A DNA stretch of 62,263 nt from Methylomonas methanica (GCA_001644045.1 LUUF01000061.1:1-62263); one strand, 5' to 3'; counted from the stretch's first letter, positions 17,080 to 25,965 are shown. Program-made: numbers and translations. Notes: a model not told the origin generated them from the letters alone.

Positions 17080-18452
17080 AAGTTCACTCCATGTTGGCTT
17101 AGCCAGGGTTTCAGAAAGGTCAATAACAGCCCGGCCGCGCCGCTGCAGGCAATGACCGGGATAACGCCGGCTTTGTAGCGAAACAAAGCCAGAATGGCGG
17201 CCAGGCCGATTAGCAGCGCGAAGCTGTCCAACTCGTCGCTAAAACCCCTGGGCCAGAACACGTGATAGGCAAAGAAGGCGGCCAGATTCAGAATCACACC
17301 TACCACGGCGGCGGTAATGCCGGTCAATGGCGCGGTAAATTTCAGATTGTTATGAGTCGATTCCACCAACGGTCCGCCGGCCAGAATGAACAAAAAGCTG
17401 GGCAGGAAGGTGAAGTAAGTCACCACGGTTGCCGCTACCGCGCCCGCCAGAAACAGATGTTCGCTGCCGAACAGTGCCTGGCTCCAGCCGGCGACGAAGC
17501 CGACGAAAGTGACGACCATGATCAACGGGCCGGGCGTGGTTTCGCCCAGGGCCAGACCGTCGATCATTTGAGTCGGTGTCAGCCAATGATAGTGCTCCAC
17601 CGCGCCTTGATACACATAAGGCAACACCGCGTAAGCGCCGCCGAAAGTGAGTAGGGCGGCTTTGGTGAAGAACCAGCCCATTTGCGTCAATGCGCCGTCC
17701 CAGCCATATTTGGCGCAGAGCCAACCGATAGCGCCGCCCCATAATGCTAGGCCTATTAACGCCAGTTTGACCAGCTTGCCGGCATTGAAGCGGGCGTGCT
17801 CAGGTGTCGGCGTATCGTCGTCTATCAACGCCGGGCCGAAATGCTGTTTGGATTTACCGTGACCCCCGCCCAAATTGAAGTATTTGGGAGCCAGTTTGCC
17901 GCCAATGGCACCGAGCAAGCCCGCGACCAGCACGATGAGCGGAAACGGTGCATTTAAGCCAAAAATAGCCAGAAACGCCAGCGCCGCCATCGCCCATAAC
18001 CAGCGGTTTTTTAAGGCGCGCGAACCGATCCGATAAGCGGCAAACAACACGATTGCCGTTACCGCCGGCTTGATGCCATAGAGCGCGCCGGCCACCGCCG
18101 GTAAATGTCCGTAGGCTAAATAAATCCAGCCCAAACCGATCAAAATCAATAAGGACGGCAATACAAACAAGCCGCCGGCCATGATGCCGCCCCAGCTGCG
18201 ATGCATCAGCCAGCCGATATAGGTGGCTAGTTGTTGCGCCTCCGGGCCGGGCAGCAGCATGCAGTAATTCAAGGCATGCAGGTAACGGCGTTCGGAGATC
18301 CAACGTTTATTTTCCACTAAGTCCTGATGCATGATGGCAATCTGCCCGGCCGGACCGCCGAAGCTGATAAAACCGAGTTTCAACCAATACCAAAAGGCTT
18401 GTTTGATGCTGACGGGCGGCGGTGGACTTGTCGGTGGCTGTTGCTGGCTCAT
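17076..18452 (-). CDS. chrA: Chromate efflux transporter ChrA
   Basis: The 458-residue membrane protein shows the two homologous halves of long-chain CHR transporters. Each starts with a Phe-Gly-Gly-Pro/Ala motif: Gly-Gly-Pro-Ala-Gly-Gln-Ile-Ala near residue 33 and Phe-Gly-Gly-Ala-Tyr-Ala-Val near 270. About ten to twelve hydrophobic segments are present. It should export chromate (and perhaps sulphate) from the cytoplasm using the proton-motive force. It is coupled to chrB upstream and chrC downstream by four-base overlaps on both sides, giving a tight chrBAC operon. Confidence 0.9.
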   Translation of the reverse strand: MSQQQPPTSPPPPVSIKQAFWYWLKLGFISFGGPAGQIAIMHQDLVENKRWISERRYLHALNYCMLLPGPEAQQLATYIGWLMHRSWGGIMAGGLFVLPSLLILIGLGWIYLAYGHLPAVAGALYGIKPAVTAIVLFAAYRIGSRALKNRWLWAMAALAFLAIFGLNAPFPLIVLVAGLLGAIGGKLAPKYFNLGGGHGKSKQHFGPALIDDDTPTPEHARFNAGKLVKLALIGLALWGGAIGWLCAKYGWDGALTQMGWFFTKAALLTFGGAYAVLPYVYQGAVEHYHWLTPTQMIDGLALGETTPGPLIMVVTFVGFVAGWSQALFGSEHLFLAGAVAATVVTYFTFLPSFLFILAGGPLVESTHNNLKFTAPLTGITAAVVGVILNLAAFFAYHVFWPRGFSDELDSFALLIGLAAILALFRYKAGVIPVIACSGAAGLLLTFLKPWLSQHGVNL

Positions 18453-19396
18453 GCGTCGATTCCTGAAAAAGCTTGGTAAAAAGCGTCGAAAATCTTTTCG
18501 GCTTCGAACAGCAAATGATCATCGTCGCTCCAGGTTTGCCACATGCCGGTTAGCAACGCTTCCAGTCCCGCTGCTTCCGGAACGGCAATGCCGCCGACAT
18601 CTAGATAATGAACAATGGCGCCGATTTTATGCAACCCGGCGTTTTGGGTCAGGCCGAAACTGGCTTGCAAGACTTCGTAGGTGACTTTGGCGTCGATATG
18701 GGTAAATGCCGCACCGTCAAAATCAAAACCCAGCGCGTCTGCAGGGCAATCGGCAATATTGGTCAGCCAAATAAAACGTGCCTTGGTGTCGATAAAACGG
18801 CGGATCAACCAGGCGCTGGCCAGGCGGTCTATTTTAGGTCGATGCCGGGTGGCCCAGGTGCGGCCTTGGTAATCGTCGCGATTCAGCGATTTGATAGGCC
18901 GTTGCACGGCGCGCGGTTCATCGGGGCAAAGTGTGTCATGCAGCATGTATTCCAGCTCCTCTAATGCCGATGCGGCCTGTTCACGCGCCGCACCCGGAAA
19001 AAAATCCAAACTTACCAATGCTTCGAAATCCTTGCGCAGTCGATTTAATTGCTTTTGCAGTTTGCCGGTATCTTGGTGGCTACGGTCGAATCGCTCTATA
19101 TTTTTTAATAGGTCAGCGTAATCGGCTGATCGGTCGAACAAGGCCTCGAAAGTCTTTTGTTGTATTTCATTCGTACCGTCCACCTGCAAAACATGGGCAG
19201 TACCGCCACCGGCCAGTACCTCATCGCTGTAATGTTGCAGCGATAAATGAAATTCCGGTCGATTCGGCAGCAAATACACGCCATCACGCAACACCGCGCA
19301 ACCCATGGCTTTCAATCCGCGCCAGATACGCATTCTGCCGCTAGCATTTTGGGTGGGAAGACTGGCAATCAAGATTACCCAAGGCTTTGAATTCAT
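18449..19396 (-). CDS. chrB: Chromate-sensing regulator ChrB
   Basis: The protein is 315 residues from the ATG at 19396. The N-terminal domain carries the ChrB signature (Arg-Met-Arg-Ile-Trp-Arg-x-Leu-Lys-x-Met-Gly-Cys-Ala...Gly-Val-Tyr-Leu-Leu-Pro), and the C-terminal ChrB domain contains Ala-Thr-Arg-His-Arg-Pro and Asp-Arg-Leu-Ala-Ser-Ala-Trp-Leu-Ile. In Ochrobactrum ChrB makes the operon chromate-inducible. Two longer starts exist (ATG 19408, TTG 19417). I prefer 19396 because it gives the family's normal start (Trp-Val-Ile-Leu-Ile), though no good ribosome site is seen for any of them. A perfect dyad lies just upstream. Confidence 0.85.
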   Translation of the reverse strand: MNSKPWVILIASLPTQNASGRMRIWRGLKAMGCAVLRDGVYLLPNRPEFHLSLQHYSDEVLAGGGTAHVLQVDGTNEIQQKTFEALFDRSADYADLLKNIERFDRSHQDTGKLQKQLNRLRKDFEALVSLDFFPGAAREQAASALEELEYMLHDTLCPDEPRAVQRPIKSLNRDDYQGRTWATRHRPKIDRLASAWLIRRFIDTKARFIWLTNIADCPADALGFDFDGAAFTHIDAKVTYEVLQASFGLTQNAGLHKIGAIVHYLDVGGIAVPEAAGLEALLTGMWQTWSDDDHLLFEAEKIFDAFYQAFSGIDA

Positions 19397-19417
19397 ATGT
19401 ATGTTCATATATTGCAA

Positions 19418-19439
19418 TTATGTAGAATACTCTACATAA
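19418..19439. promoter_or_regulatory. Dyad upstream of chrB, probable operator
   Basis: The sequence TTATGTAGA-ATAC-TCTACATAA is a perfect 9-base inverted repeat around a 4-base centre. It ends directly in front of the earliest possible chrB start. The position and symmetry fit an operator for a dimeric repressor, most simply ChrB itself. The ATAC spacer and the AT-rich flanks could also contain the -10 box, in which case the bound protein would block polymerase. Confidence 0.6.
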
Positions 19440-19863
19440 ATATTTGGTTTGTAGTCAAATCAAATCCATTTTTCAAAGAAAATGTTTTGCATGCCGTTTG
19501 GCTACGCAAGTTGGCACTGTTTATGCTCGAAAATCATTGAGATTTATTGGTCAACTTATTGACATTAAAAAGAAATATTTTTCTATTTATTGTTTTAACA
19601 CTCGCTAAAAAATAGATATAGCGCTAGTATTAATGCCGTTTCTTGAGCATTATTTGCGACCCAGGTAACGGAACGGAATTTAAAAGTGCTTTAAGCAAAC
19701 AATGTTTAGCTGTGTATCTGAATTTGCTATAGCCGATTATTACTCAGGCCGGTACTGGGGCCGCTATCGGCGAATGGCACCGACCGTGCTCTCCGGACGA
19801 GTTTGTATCTAAGAACACTTGTTCTTTGGGCTCATTACGCCAACTTTGGAACAGGAGGAAATC
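19440..19863. other. Non-coding gap chrB / 19864 gene
   Basis: No open frame of note. The first 240 bases are AT-rich and contain a small dyad (GTCAA-CTTA-TTGAC near 19551). The last 130 bases before the 19864 gene are GC-rich with GGCCGGTACTGGGG and GCACCGACCG elements and look like a structured 5' leader. I could not match it to a riboswitch family I know. A good ribosome-binding site, AGGAGG, ends six bases before the 19864 start. Confidence 0.4.
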
Positions 19864-20229
19864 ATGAAAGCCTATGATTTTTCGTTTCTAAAGAACTCCA
19901 AAACCATTTCCGCCATCACCGGCGGCTTGCTAGTTTTTTGTGCGCTAAATGTCGTCGCGGCTGCTGCGCCGCAATCGGATAGCTTCGATGCGCCTTCCGC
20001 ATTGATTTTGACACCATCCGATCCAGCGCTGACCGCCGATGCCACGCATAGCACGAATCTTTTATTGAGTAATTCCGCGCGTGGCACGGCAAATCAGCAA
20101 CCGACTGAAAAGCGAAAAAGCCGGCCGGTAAACTTGGGTTGCGGTGTCGATGTGAACCAATTCGCCAGCGAAGATAATTCGCTGTCTAGCCGATTGGTTG
20201 GGGCATGTGATTTGAAGTTTCGCTATTGA
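19864..20229 (+). CDS. Hypothetical secreted or membrane-anchored small protein
   Basis: The 121-residue product starts at the ATG preceded by AGGAGG; an upstream in-frame start is less well supported. It has a hydrophobic segment at about 15-35 ending in a run of alanines, which fits a signal peptide or anchor. A Ser/Thr/Ala-rich part follows, then a basic patch (Glu-Lys-Arg-Lys-Ser-Arg) and two cysteines near residues 87 and 114 that could pair. I do not recognise the family. It stands alone with a long leader upstream. Confidence 0.55.
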   Translation: MKAYDFSFLKNSKTISAITGGLLVFCALNVVAAAAPQSDSFDAPSALILTPSDPALTADATHSTNLLLSNSARGTANQQPTEKRKSRPVNLGCGVDVNQFASEDNSLSSRLVGACDLKFRY

Positions 20230-20288
20230 GGTCGCGCTTAGTGCTTGGCTCGCGGTCTAGCCAGGCAATAGCTGATGCGAAAAGCTTG

Positions 20289-20888
20289 TTAGCCGACCAG
20301 ATGTTGAATTTGCTGGCTGGTTACCGCGACGGCATTTAATTTGCGGATTTGCGGTTCGATGCCGTCGAAATTGCCGCGAAACTCCATCAAGCGCAGCTCG
20401 GCTTCAACATCGGCTACCTCCAACAGGTTTTTCAGCAAGCGGTCTTGCATTTCCCGCAAGCCGCGCTGCCGGCCGAAATAACCTTCCAGACATTCGCCGA
20501 CCAGCATGAATGCCGCTGCAAACACCGTTAGCACCGCAAATGCCAGTACCAACTTCGGTATGCCTTGGGTTAGGGCCGCTATCAAGGCGCCTGCCGACAG
20601 AGTAGCTATCGTACTGCCTATCAGACGCAAGCGCAGCGAACCTCGCAAGCGCGTGCTGAGCAAATTATAGATACTCAGGCACTCCTGCTTGACGAGACTT
20701 TTGGTATTCATGGCTAAATCGACCAGCAATTGAGACTGCGATGCGCTGTCTTGCCCCAACAATTTTCCGGGTCTGAGGGTTTCGGTGTAACCGGGGTGTT
20801 TTGCGCAAATTTGATCTAGTAGTTCCGGTCTTAACCTGCTCAGCAGATTAACCAGAGCCTGGATATCAAGAGCGATTGAATCAAGCAT
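20289..20888 (-). CDS. Hypothetical two-helix membrane protein
   Basis: The product is 199 residues from the ATG at 20888, which has GGAG seven bases upstream. The N-terminal half is helical and soluble. Two adjacent membrane segments occupy about 93-112 and 116-135 (a hairpin with a Gly-Ile-Pro turn), and a long amphipathic or coiled helix follows to the end. This soluble-hairpin-coil plan resembles small effector-type 2TM proteins, but no signature is visible. It is convergent with the 19864 gene. Confidence 0.55.
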   Translation of the reverse strand: MLDSIALDIQALVNLLSRLRPELLDQICAKHPGYTETLRPGKLLGQDSASQSQLLVDLAMNTKSLVKQECLSIYNLLSTRLRGSLRLRLIGSTIATLSAGALIAALTQGIPKLVLAFAVLTVFAAAFMLVGECLEGYFGRQRGLREMQDRLLKNLLEVADVEAELRLMEFRGNFDGIEPQIRKLNAVAVTSQQIQHLVG

Positions 20889-21151
20889 GCATATCTCCGC
20901 CGGGCATGTAAATGGACAACAGTTCAATAATAACCGGGCTTGGCTATTGCGGGCACTGTTTTTTCGGCATTCCGCAAGTTTAGGAGAATTGGAGCAAAAA
21001 CCAAGGAGATAAACTTGGTTAAAGCCAATAGCCTTGATGTTGGACGGTTAGATAGTGCTGAGAAGTGTTAATTGATCGGCGCTAATCGCGAGACTATTCC
21101 GGCCACGCCAGGCATCGCTCAGCCTGGCGAGGGGGAAAAGGATCTGATTGC

Positions 21152-22012
21152 CTAGCGGCAATCGAACTGTTTGGGCCAATCCCGGTAATTAAACACCTGA
21201 CCTTCCTGACGGACGGTGTCTACCGCCGCCAAATCCAGGTCGGCGTAAACCCATTGCGTCTTGTTATATTCACCGATTGCCAAAATGCCATTGTTGGGAA
21301 AGCCACGATCCACCGGCGTGTAAATCGCCGCCGCGCCGCAGTTAACGTCCACCGCTTCCGACCATTCTGCGTTGCCGACCAACGACGCTTGAACCACATA
21401 GCACTGGTTTTCCAACGCGCGGGCCTGGCAGCCGATCCGCACCCGGTAATAGCCGGCTTCGGTATCGGTGCAACTGGGTACCAGAATCAATGTAGCGCCG
21501 CGCTCGGCTTGTTGGCGGGCATAATGCGGGAATTCGCTGTCGTAGCAGATATTGATCGCGACTTTGCCGAATACCGTGTCGAACAGCTTAATGTCCAGGC
21601 CCCGCGAAATATGCCATTGCTCGTTCTCGAAACGGGTCATCGTCAGTTTTTCCTGATAATCCACGTCGCCTTGTGGTGTAAAGAAATAAGCGTGATTGCG
21701 GAATTCGCTGCTGTCGTGTTTGACGGGATAAGTGCCGGCCTGGATGTAAACCCGGTATTCGGCAGCCAGGGTTTTGAACAGGTCCAGATAACCAGGTAGC
21801 AAGGTTTGCAGCGCGTCGAGCTGGCCGTTCAATGAAGAATAAACGGCCTTCGGAAACAAGGACGCCAGCTCCATGCAGGCGTATTCCGGGAACAGCAGGA
21901 TGTCGGCTTTATTATCAGCCGCTTCTTTCACCCAGCGGCTGGCTTTGGCTGCGAAATTTTCCCAGCTTTCCAGAAAGCTGATGTCGTATTGGGCGCTGGC
22001 AATTTTAGGCAC
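21152..22012 (-). CDS. Carbon-nitrogen hydrolase (nitrilase superfamily)
   Basis: The 286-residue enzyme shows the nitrilase triad: Glu43 (Phe-Pro-Glu-Tyr), Lys122 (Gln-Glu-Lys-Leu-Thr) and Cys156 (Asn-Ile-Cys-Tyr-Asp). It should cleave an amide or related C-N bond through a thioester on Cys156. It overlaps the acetyltransferase gene upstream by eight bases. In other bacteria the same two domains occur as one fused protein (acetyltransferase plus hydrolase, as in the YhcX type), which implies a common substrate. The substrate cannot be told from sequence. Confidence 0.8.
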   Translation of the reverse strand: MPKIASAQYDISFLESWENFAAKASRWVKEAADNKADILLFPEYACMELASLFPKAVYSSLNGQLDALQTLLPGYLDLFKTLAAEYRVYIQAGTYPVKHDSSEFRNHAYFFTPQGDVDYQEKLTMTRFENEQWHISRGLDIKLFDTVFGKVAINICYDSEFPHYARQQAERGATLILVPSCTDTEAGYYRVRIGCQARALENQCYVVQASLVGNAEWSEAVDVNCGAAAIYTPVDRGFPNNGILAIGEYNKTQWVYADLDLAAVDTVRQEGQVFNYRDWPKQFDCR

Positions 22013-22607
22013 GGTCTTCTCTCAACCAAAAAGTCATGGGTTTGGCGGTTTCTGCGGCGTCGTCGAGGTCTTTCCAGGTGTAGGTGGTTTTCAACTCGGG
22101 ATGCTTGACGTAGCCGCGCTTGTTCCAGAACGCATCCAGCGGCACGTAATCGGCAGGCCGGCGCGGATGGTCAAGCGGGCGCTCGACGCAGCAGAAAGTG
22201 ATATGCCTAAAACCGCCCAAGTCTGCGGCATGAGCTTCGCGTTGTTCGAAAAAACGCACTCCTATGCCCAGGCCGCGATAGGCCTTGTTCAACACCGATT
22301 CGCCGCAATAAAACACTTCTTCCGGGTTGTAGCCGTTCTCGACGAACGGTTTTTTCACTTCGTCGGTTTCGTATTTCAGCGGAATGGCCGTTGACGCGCC
22401 GATGATGGCATCGCCGTCGAACGCCAACACGATCACGCTTTCCGGGCAGTTGATATAGGTTTGCAGGTATTTCTTCTCGTACTCGTAATCGCCGTCATAC
22501 AAATACGGAAAGTCGCGGAACACCTCAATGCGCAGACGCGCCAGTTCCGGGATGTATTGAATCAAGGCTTCGCCGCTGAGGCGCTGAATGCGGATGTCTT
22601 TGCTCAT
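22005..22607 (-). CDS. GNAT-family N-acetyltransferase
   Basis: The product is 200 residues from the ATG at 22607 (the frame is open for nine more codons). The acetyl-CoA loop is visible as Tyr-Arg-Gly-Leu-Gly-Ile-Gly near residues 109-115, preceded by the Glu-Ser-Val-Leu strand. Acetyl-CoA-dependent transfer to an amine is expected. The gene overlaps the nitrilase gene, and together they correspond to the two halves of known GNAT-nitrilase fusions. Confidence 0.78.
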   Translation of the reverse strand: MSKDIRIQRLSGEALIQYIPELARLRIEVFRDFPYLYDGDYEYEKKYLQTYINCPESVIVLAFDGDAIIGASTAIPLKYETDEVKKPFVENGYNPEEVFYCGESVLNKAYRGLGIGVRFFEQREAHAADLGGFRHITFCCVERPLDHPRRPADYVPLDAFWNKRGYVKHPELKTTYTWKDLDDAAETAKPMTFWLREDRA

Positions 22608-22732
22608 GCTGGTTTGCGGTTGAATGGAAAACAAAATCTTGGTCGCCAGGAGTGGCGGTAAACGCCATATTGTATTGCAGGCGGTGGCGGATTGCCTATG
22701 ACAAAGGTTTACGAATCTATTCGCCAGCTTCT

Positions 22733-22769
22733 AGCGTAAGCTGGGTAGAGCGAAGCGAAACCCCACCTA
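22733..22769. repeat. Dispersed repeat fragment
   Basis: AGCTGGGTAGAGCGAAGCGAAACCCC has the look of a short interspersed repeat often seen between proteobacterial genes (a GGGTTTCGCTTCGCT core). It lies between the GNAT gene and the AT-rich orphan gene and may mark the edge of inserted DNA. Only one copy is in the window, so this is based on general familiarity. Confidence 0.4.
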
Positions 22770-22779
22770 TGGTCTTATT

Positions 22780-23853
22780 TTACTTGTTCTGCTTTCCTAT
22801 GGAGCCAGTGACGTTACCAATTATTTTGGGAATATTTATTTCAAAGAATTTCCCTTTATATGAAGTTATTTTAATGCCTTCAATCGGCTCCCAGTAATCT
22901 TTAATATTGGACGACAAATGCGCCTCTTCTTTTAGATTGAGTGCCGTGTGACTTTCAAGCAAAGAAATCTCTTTTTCTTTAAGAGATATAACGGCATTTG
23001 AAAGTCTCAATTGAGACTTTAAATGATCGACAACTGAAGCCAGCTGTTGAAATCTTATCTCAGACTCCAAGCTAGAGTTATGTTCAATAAATGAAATATT
23101 ATTATTCTCGGGGAGCGAAAGATATGAACTCAAAGCTGCAGCAATGTTCTCCAAAGCTACATCTTTATCTATAGGATAAAAACTTAAATAGGTAAGGCCA
23201 TCTCTGTTACGTAACGATAAATCCCCTTGAATGCCAAGGTCTTCAAGAAATTTTCCAAAATATGTCAAATATTGAACAAAGGAATATTGGTGTTCTGGGG
23301 GAAATCTAAACTGTGATATAAAACTATCATCCTCTGAAAAGCTTGCTGACACGAGGGTGTGGGTATTGGCCATGTAGTAACAGGCTTCATCGATTGGTTT
23401 TTGTAATGTCGAATTTAAGTCAATTGAGAATTCCAATGAAATGAAATTACCTCCATCAGAAAAATCAAAATCCGCATCAACATTATAAATACCACTATTT
23501 TTAAGCTCTAACTCAAATCTTGATAGGAAAAACTTCAGATTTATGTGTTCATTCCAATCGCCAAGCATATAATCGGATGTGATACTCAAATTAAGTTTGT
23601 CATTTATTCTCCCCACCATAATGTTAAAAACATATTCATATATATCACTTTTGTATCCTGCGCTTATGCATACACTATCTACAAAATCTGTACCGTAAGT
23701 CCCCAGTATTTCGTAGAAAGAAAACTCTTCATTTGATGGCTCAAAAACAAACCGACACCCGAAATATCCTTTTCTTTCAGAGTTATCTATACCAGACAGT
23801 TTTTTTTGTCCGATTTTTAGGTGTGGACGTTCTAATTCGAATGTTAAATCCAT
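22780..23853 (-). CDS. AT-rich orphan protein, unknown function
   Basis: The protein is 357 residues from the ATG at 23853 (longer frame to 23895). It is rich in Asp, Ser, Phe and Asn with many short beta-like stretches. A Leu/Lys/Glu coiled coil lies at about 260-315 and there are no membrane segments. No motif is recognisable. Base composition is clearly lower in GC than in all neighbours, with many ATT/AAA/TTT codons, so recent transfer is likely. It stands alone between rnfH and the GNAT gene, next to a dispersed repeat. Confidence 0.6.
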   Translation of the reverse strand: MDLTFELERPHLKIGQKKLSGIDNSERKGYFGCRFVFEPSNEEFSFYEILGTYGTDFVDSVCISAGYKSDIYEYVFNIMVGRINDKLNLSITSDYMLGDWNEHINLKFFLSRFELELKNSGIYNVDADFDFSDGGNFISLEFSIDLNSTLQKPIDEACYYMANTHTLVSASFSEDDSFISQFRFPPEHQYSFVQYLTYFGKFLEDLGIQGDLSLRNRDGLTYLSFYPIDKDVALENIAAALSSYLSLPENNNISFIEHNSSLESEIRFQQLASVVDHLKSQLRLSNAVISLKEKEISLLESHTALNLKEEAHLSSNIKDYWEPIEGIKITSYKGKFFEINIPKIIGNVTGSIGKQNK

Positions 23854-23898
23854 ATTTGGCCTTGCTAAATTTAAACGAGCGCGTGTGGGAGTCAAAAT

Positions 23899-24180
23899 TT
23901 ATTTATGCAACCGCCCCCGCCTCGCATCCATCGGATTCTGCCGTAACGGCCGGTAAATCTCTACACGGTCTTCAGAGCTAACAATTTTGTCCAAATTGTA
24001 AACCACCCCAAAAATCCCCACCTTTTGCTGACTTAAATCAATATCCAGAAACTCCCGTAAAATGCCGGAAGCTTCTATGGCTTGTTCGACGGTGGAATTC
24101 GTCGCTAAGCTGAGAGGAATAAGCACTTGCCGATCCGGCGTGGCATAAGCCACTTCCACCGCGATCATCTCATCCGCCAT
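23899..24180 (-). CDS. rnfH: RnfH family ubiquitin-like protein
   Basis: The 93-residue protein fits the RnfH/PF03658 family: a beta-grasp with Val-Glu-Val-Ala-Tyr-Ala near the N terminus, a central Lys-Val-Gly-Ile-Phe-Gly and Asp-Arg-Val-Glu-Ile-Tyr-Arg-Pro-Leu near the C terminus. Its biochemical role is not settled. The gene overlaps the end of ratA by 11 bases, the standard ratA-rnfH pair of gammaproteobacteria. Confidence 0.88.
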   Translation of the reverse strand: MADEMIAVEVAYATPDRQVLIPLSLATNSTVEQAIEASGILREFLDIDLSQQKVGIFGVVYNLDKIVSSEDRVEIYRPLRQNPMDARRGRLHK

Positions 24181-24607
24181 ACAAGGCTTTGGCGCGCTGA
24201 GTAAACGACGTGACCATAGTGTTGCAGATTTGGTTAAACACCGGGCCGAAGGCCAGATTGGCCAGCATGCCGGAAATTTCGAATTCCAGGTCCAGCGAGA
24301 TTTTGCTGGCGTCCTCGCGCAACGGCATGAAGCTCCAAAAGCCCTCCAACGAGGAAAATGGTCCGTCCAGCAAACTGATTTGGATTTTGCCGCCCTGATC
24401 GATTTTGTTGCGGGTGGTGAAGGATTTATGAAAGCCGGCCTTGGCGATGTCGATTTGGCCTTCGACGATGTCGCCTTCGCGCTTCAATATCTTGCTGCCG
24501 GAGCACCACGGTAAAAACTTGGGATACGATTCGATATCGTCCACCAGATCGAACATCTGCTTCGCGGAAAATTTAACCAAGGCGCTTTTTTGCACAACCG
24601 TGATCAT
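24170..24607 (-). CDS. ratA: RatA, START-domain ribosome or ubiquinone-associated protein
   Basis: From the ATG at 24607 the product is 145 residues with the Coq10/START fold pattern, including Tyr-Pro-x-Phe-Leu-Pro-Trp-Cys near residues 28-35. In E. coli RatA was described as a ribosome association inhibitor and is homologous to the ubiquinone-binding Coq10. The frame is open 53 codons further upstream, but that part lies within the transporter gene. The start overlaps the transporter's stop by one base. Confidence 0.85.
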   Translation of the reverse strand: MITVVQKSALVKFSAKQMFDLVDDIESYPKFLPWCSGSKILKREGDIVEGQIDIAKAGFHKSFTTRNKIDQGGKIQISLLDGPFSSLEGFWSFMPLREDASKISLDLEFEISGMLANLAFGPVFNQICNTMVTSFTQRAKALYGG

Positions 24608-25965
24608 TACAGCACCCCGAGTACATGCAGGAATACGATGAATACTGCTGCCGGCGCCACGTATTTGATCAGAAATTGCCAAGCTTGAAAGCCTTGCGCC
24701 GGCAGTTCCAGTTCTTGTTCGGCGTGAGCTTGTTTCATCATCCAGCCGGCAAACACGGCGATGCACAAACCGCCCAAGGGCAGCATCAGGTTGGCGGTCA
24801 GGTAATCCAGCAGTTCGAACAGGTTTTTATCGAATATTTTAAATCCGGACCAGACGTTGAAGGAAAACACCACGGCCACGCCCAAACCCCAGCAGGCGGT
24901 GCCAGACCAGACGCAGGCTTTTTGCCTATCGATATTTTTGTTTTCCACCAGCCAGGCCACGGCCGGTTCGATCAAAGAAATTGACGAGGTGAGGGCGGCG
25001 AAAAACAGCAGTACAAAAAACAGCACGCCGAATAACCAGCCGCCGCTCATATGACCAAAAGCCAAGGGCAGGGTTTGAAAGATCAGGCCAGGTCCGGTGG
25101 CGACTTCCAGTTGGTTGGCAAAGACTAACGGGAAAATAGCGATGCCGGCCAGCAAGGCCACGGCAGTATCCGCGCCGGCGATATAAAACGTGGTTTTGGC
25201 GATGGACACATGACCGGGCAGATAAGAGCCGTAGACCATGATCGCGCCCATGCCCAAGCTCAGCGTAAAGAAGGCGTGGCCCATCGCGGTGAGAATGGCA
25301 TCGGCGTTGATTTTGCTGAAATCGGGGCTGAATAAAAAGTGGATACCTTGCGCGTAAGCGCCGGAGGCCATCGCATAAGCGACCAATATAATCAGGATCA
25401 CAAACAAAGCCGGCATCAAAAAGCGCACAGCTTTTTCCAGGCCGCCTTTCACGCCGCGCATCACCACCTGCATGGTGATGAACATGAACACTGTGTGCCA
25501 GAAAATTTGCTGGATCGGGCTGGCCATCAAATTGTCGAACATTTGCTTCACTTCGCCGGCGTCGGTACCGAAGAAGCCGCCGAAAAAGGCTTTAAATATA
25601 TAAGCCATCGACCAGCCGGCAATCACGCTATAGTAGGCCAGGATTAAAAAACCGGCGATCATGCCCATCCAGCCCAAATACCCCCAGCGTGGATCGACTT
25701 TGGCCTCGGCGGCCAGGGTTTGCATGGTGTTGATCGGGCTTTGCCGGCCGCGCCGGCCCAGCATGATTTCCGCAATCATGATCGGGATGCCGATGGCTGC
25801 CACGCATAATAAATAAACCAATACAAAGGCGCCGCCGCCGTTTTGGCCGGTGATGTAAGGAAACTTCCAGATATTACCCAAACCGACCGCCGAACCGGTG
25901 GCGGCCAGAATAAAGGCGAAGCGGGAGGACCATTCGCCGTGGATGGATCGGGTTTTATCTGTCAT
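24607..25965 (-). CDS. Sodium-dependent transporter, NSS/SNF family
   Basis: This is a 452-residue membrane protein with about 11-12 helices. The first helix carries the NSS signature Gly-Ser-Ala-Val-Gly-Leu-Gly-Asn-Ile-Trp-Lys-Phe-Pro near residues 24-36, which lines the sodium and substrate sites. It probably imports an amino acid or similar small amine by sodium symport; the substrate is not evident. It is inserted between ratA and the divergent smpB, which are often adjacent in other genomes, and shares one base with ratA. Confidence 0.88.
   Translation of the reverse strand: MTDKTRSIHGEWSSRFAFILAATGSAVGLGNIWKFPYITGQNGGGAFVLVYLLCVAAIGIPIMIAEIMLGRRGRQSPINTMQTLAAEAKVDPRWGYLGWMGMIAGFLILAYYSVIAGWSMAYIFKAFFGGFFGTDAGEVKQMFDNLMASPIQQIFWHTVFMFITMQVVMRGVKGGLEKAVRFLMPALFVILIILVAYAMASGAYAQGIHFLFSPDFSKINADAILTAMGHAFFTLSLGMGAIMVYGSYLPGHVSIAKTTFYIAGADTAVALLAGIAIFPLVFANQLEVATGPGLIFQTLPLAFGHMSGGWLFGVLFFVLLFFAALTSSISLIEPAVAWLVENKNIDRQKACVWSGTACWGLGVAVVFSFNVWSGFKIFDKNLFELLDYLTANLMLPLGGLCIAVFAGWMMKQAHAEQELELPAQGFQAWQFLIKYVAPAAVFIVFLHVLGVL

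Noticed and set aside
19741-19830. Cyclic-di-GMP or TPP riboswitch before the 19864 gene
   Set aside because: The conserved core motifs of those families are absent; only general GC-rich complementarity is seen.
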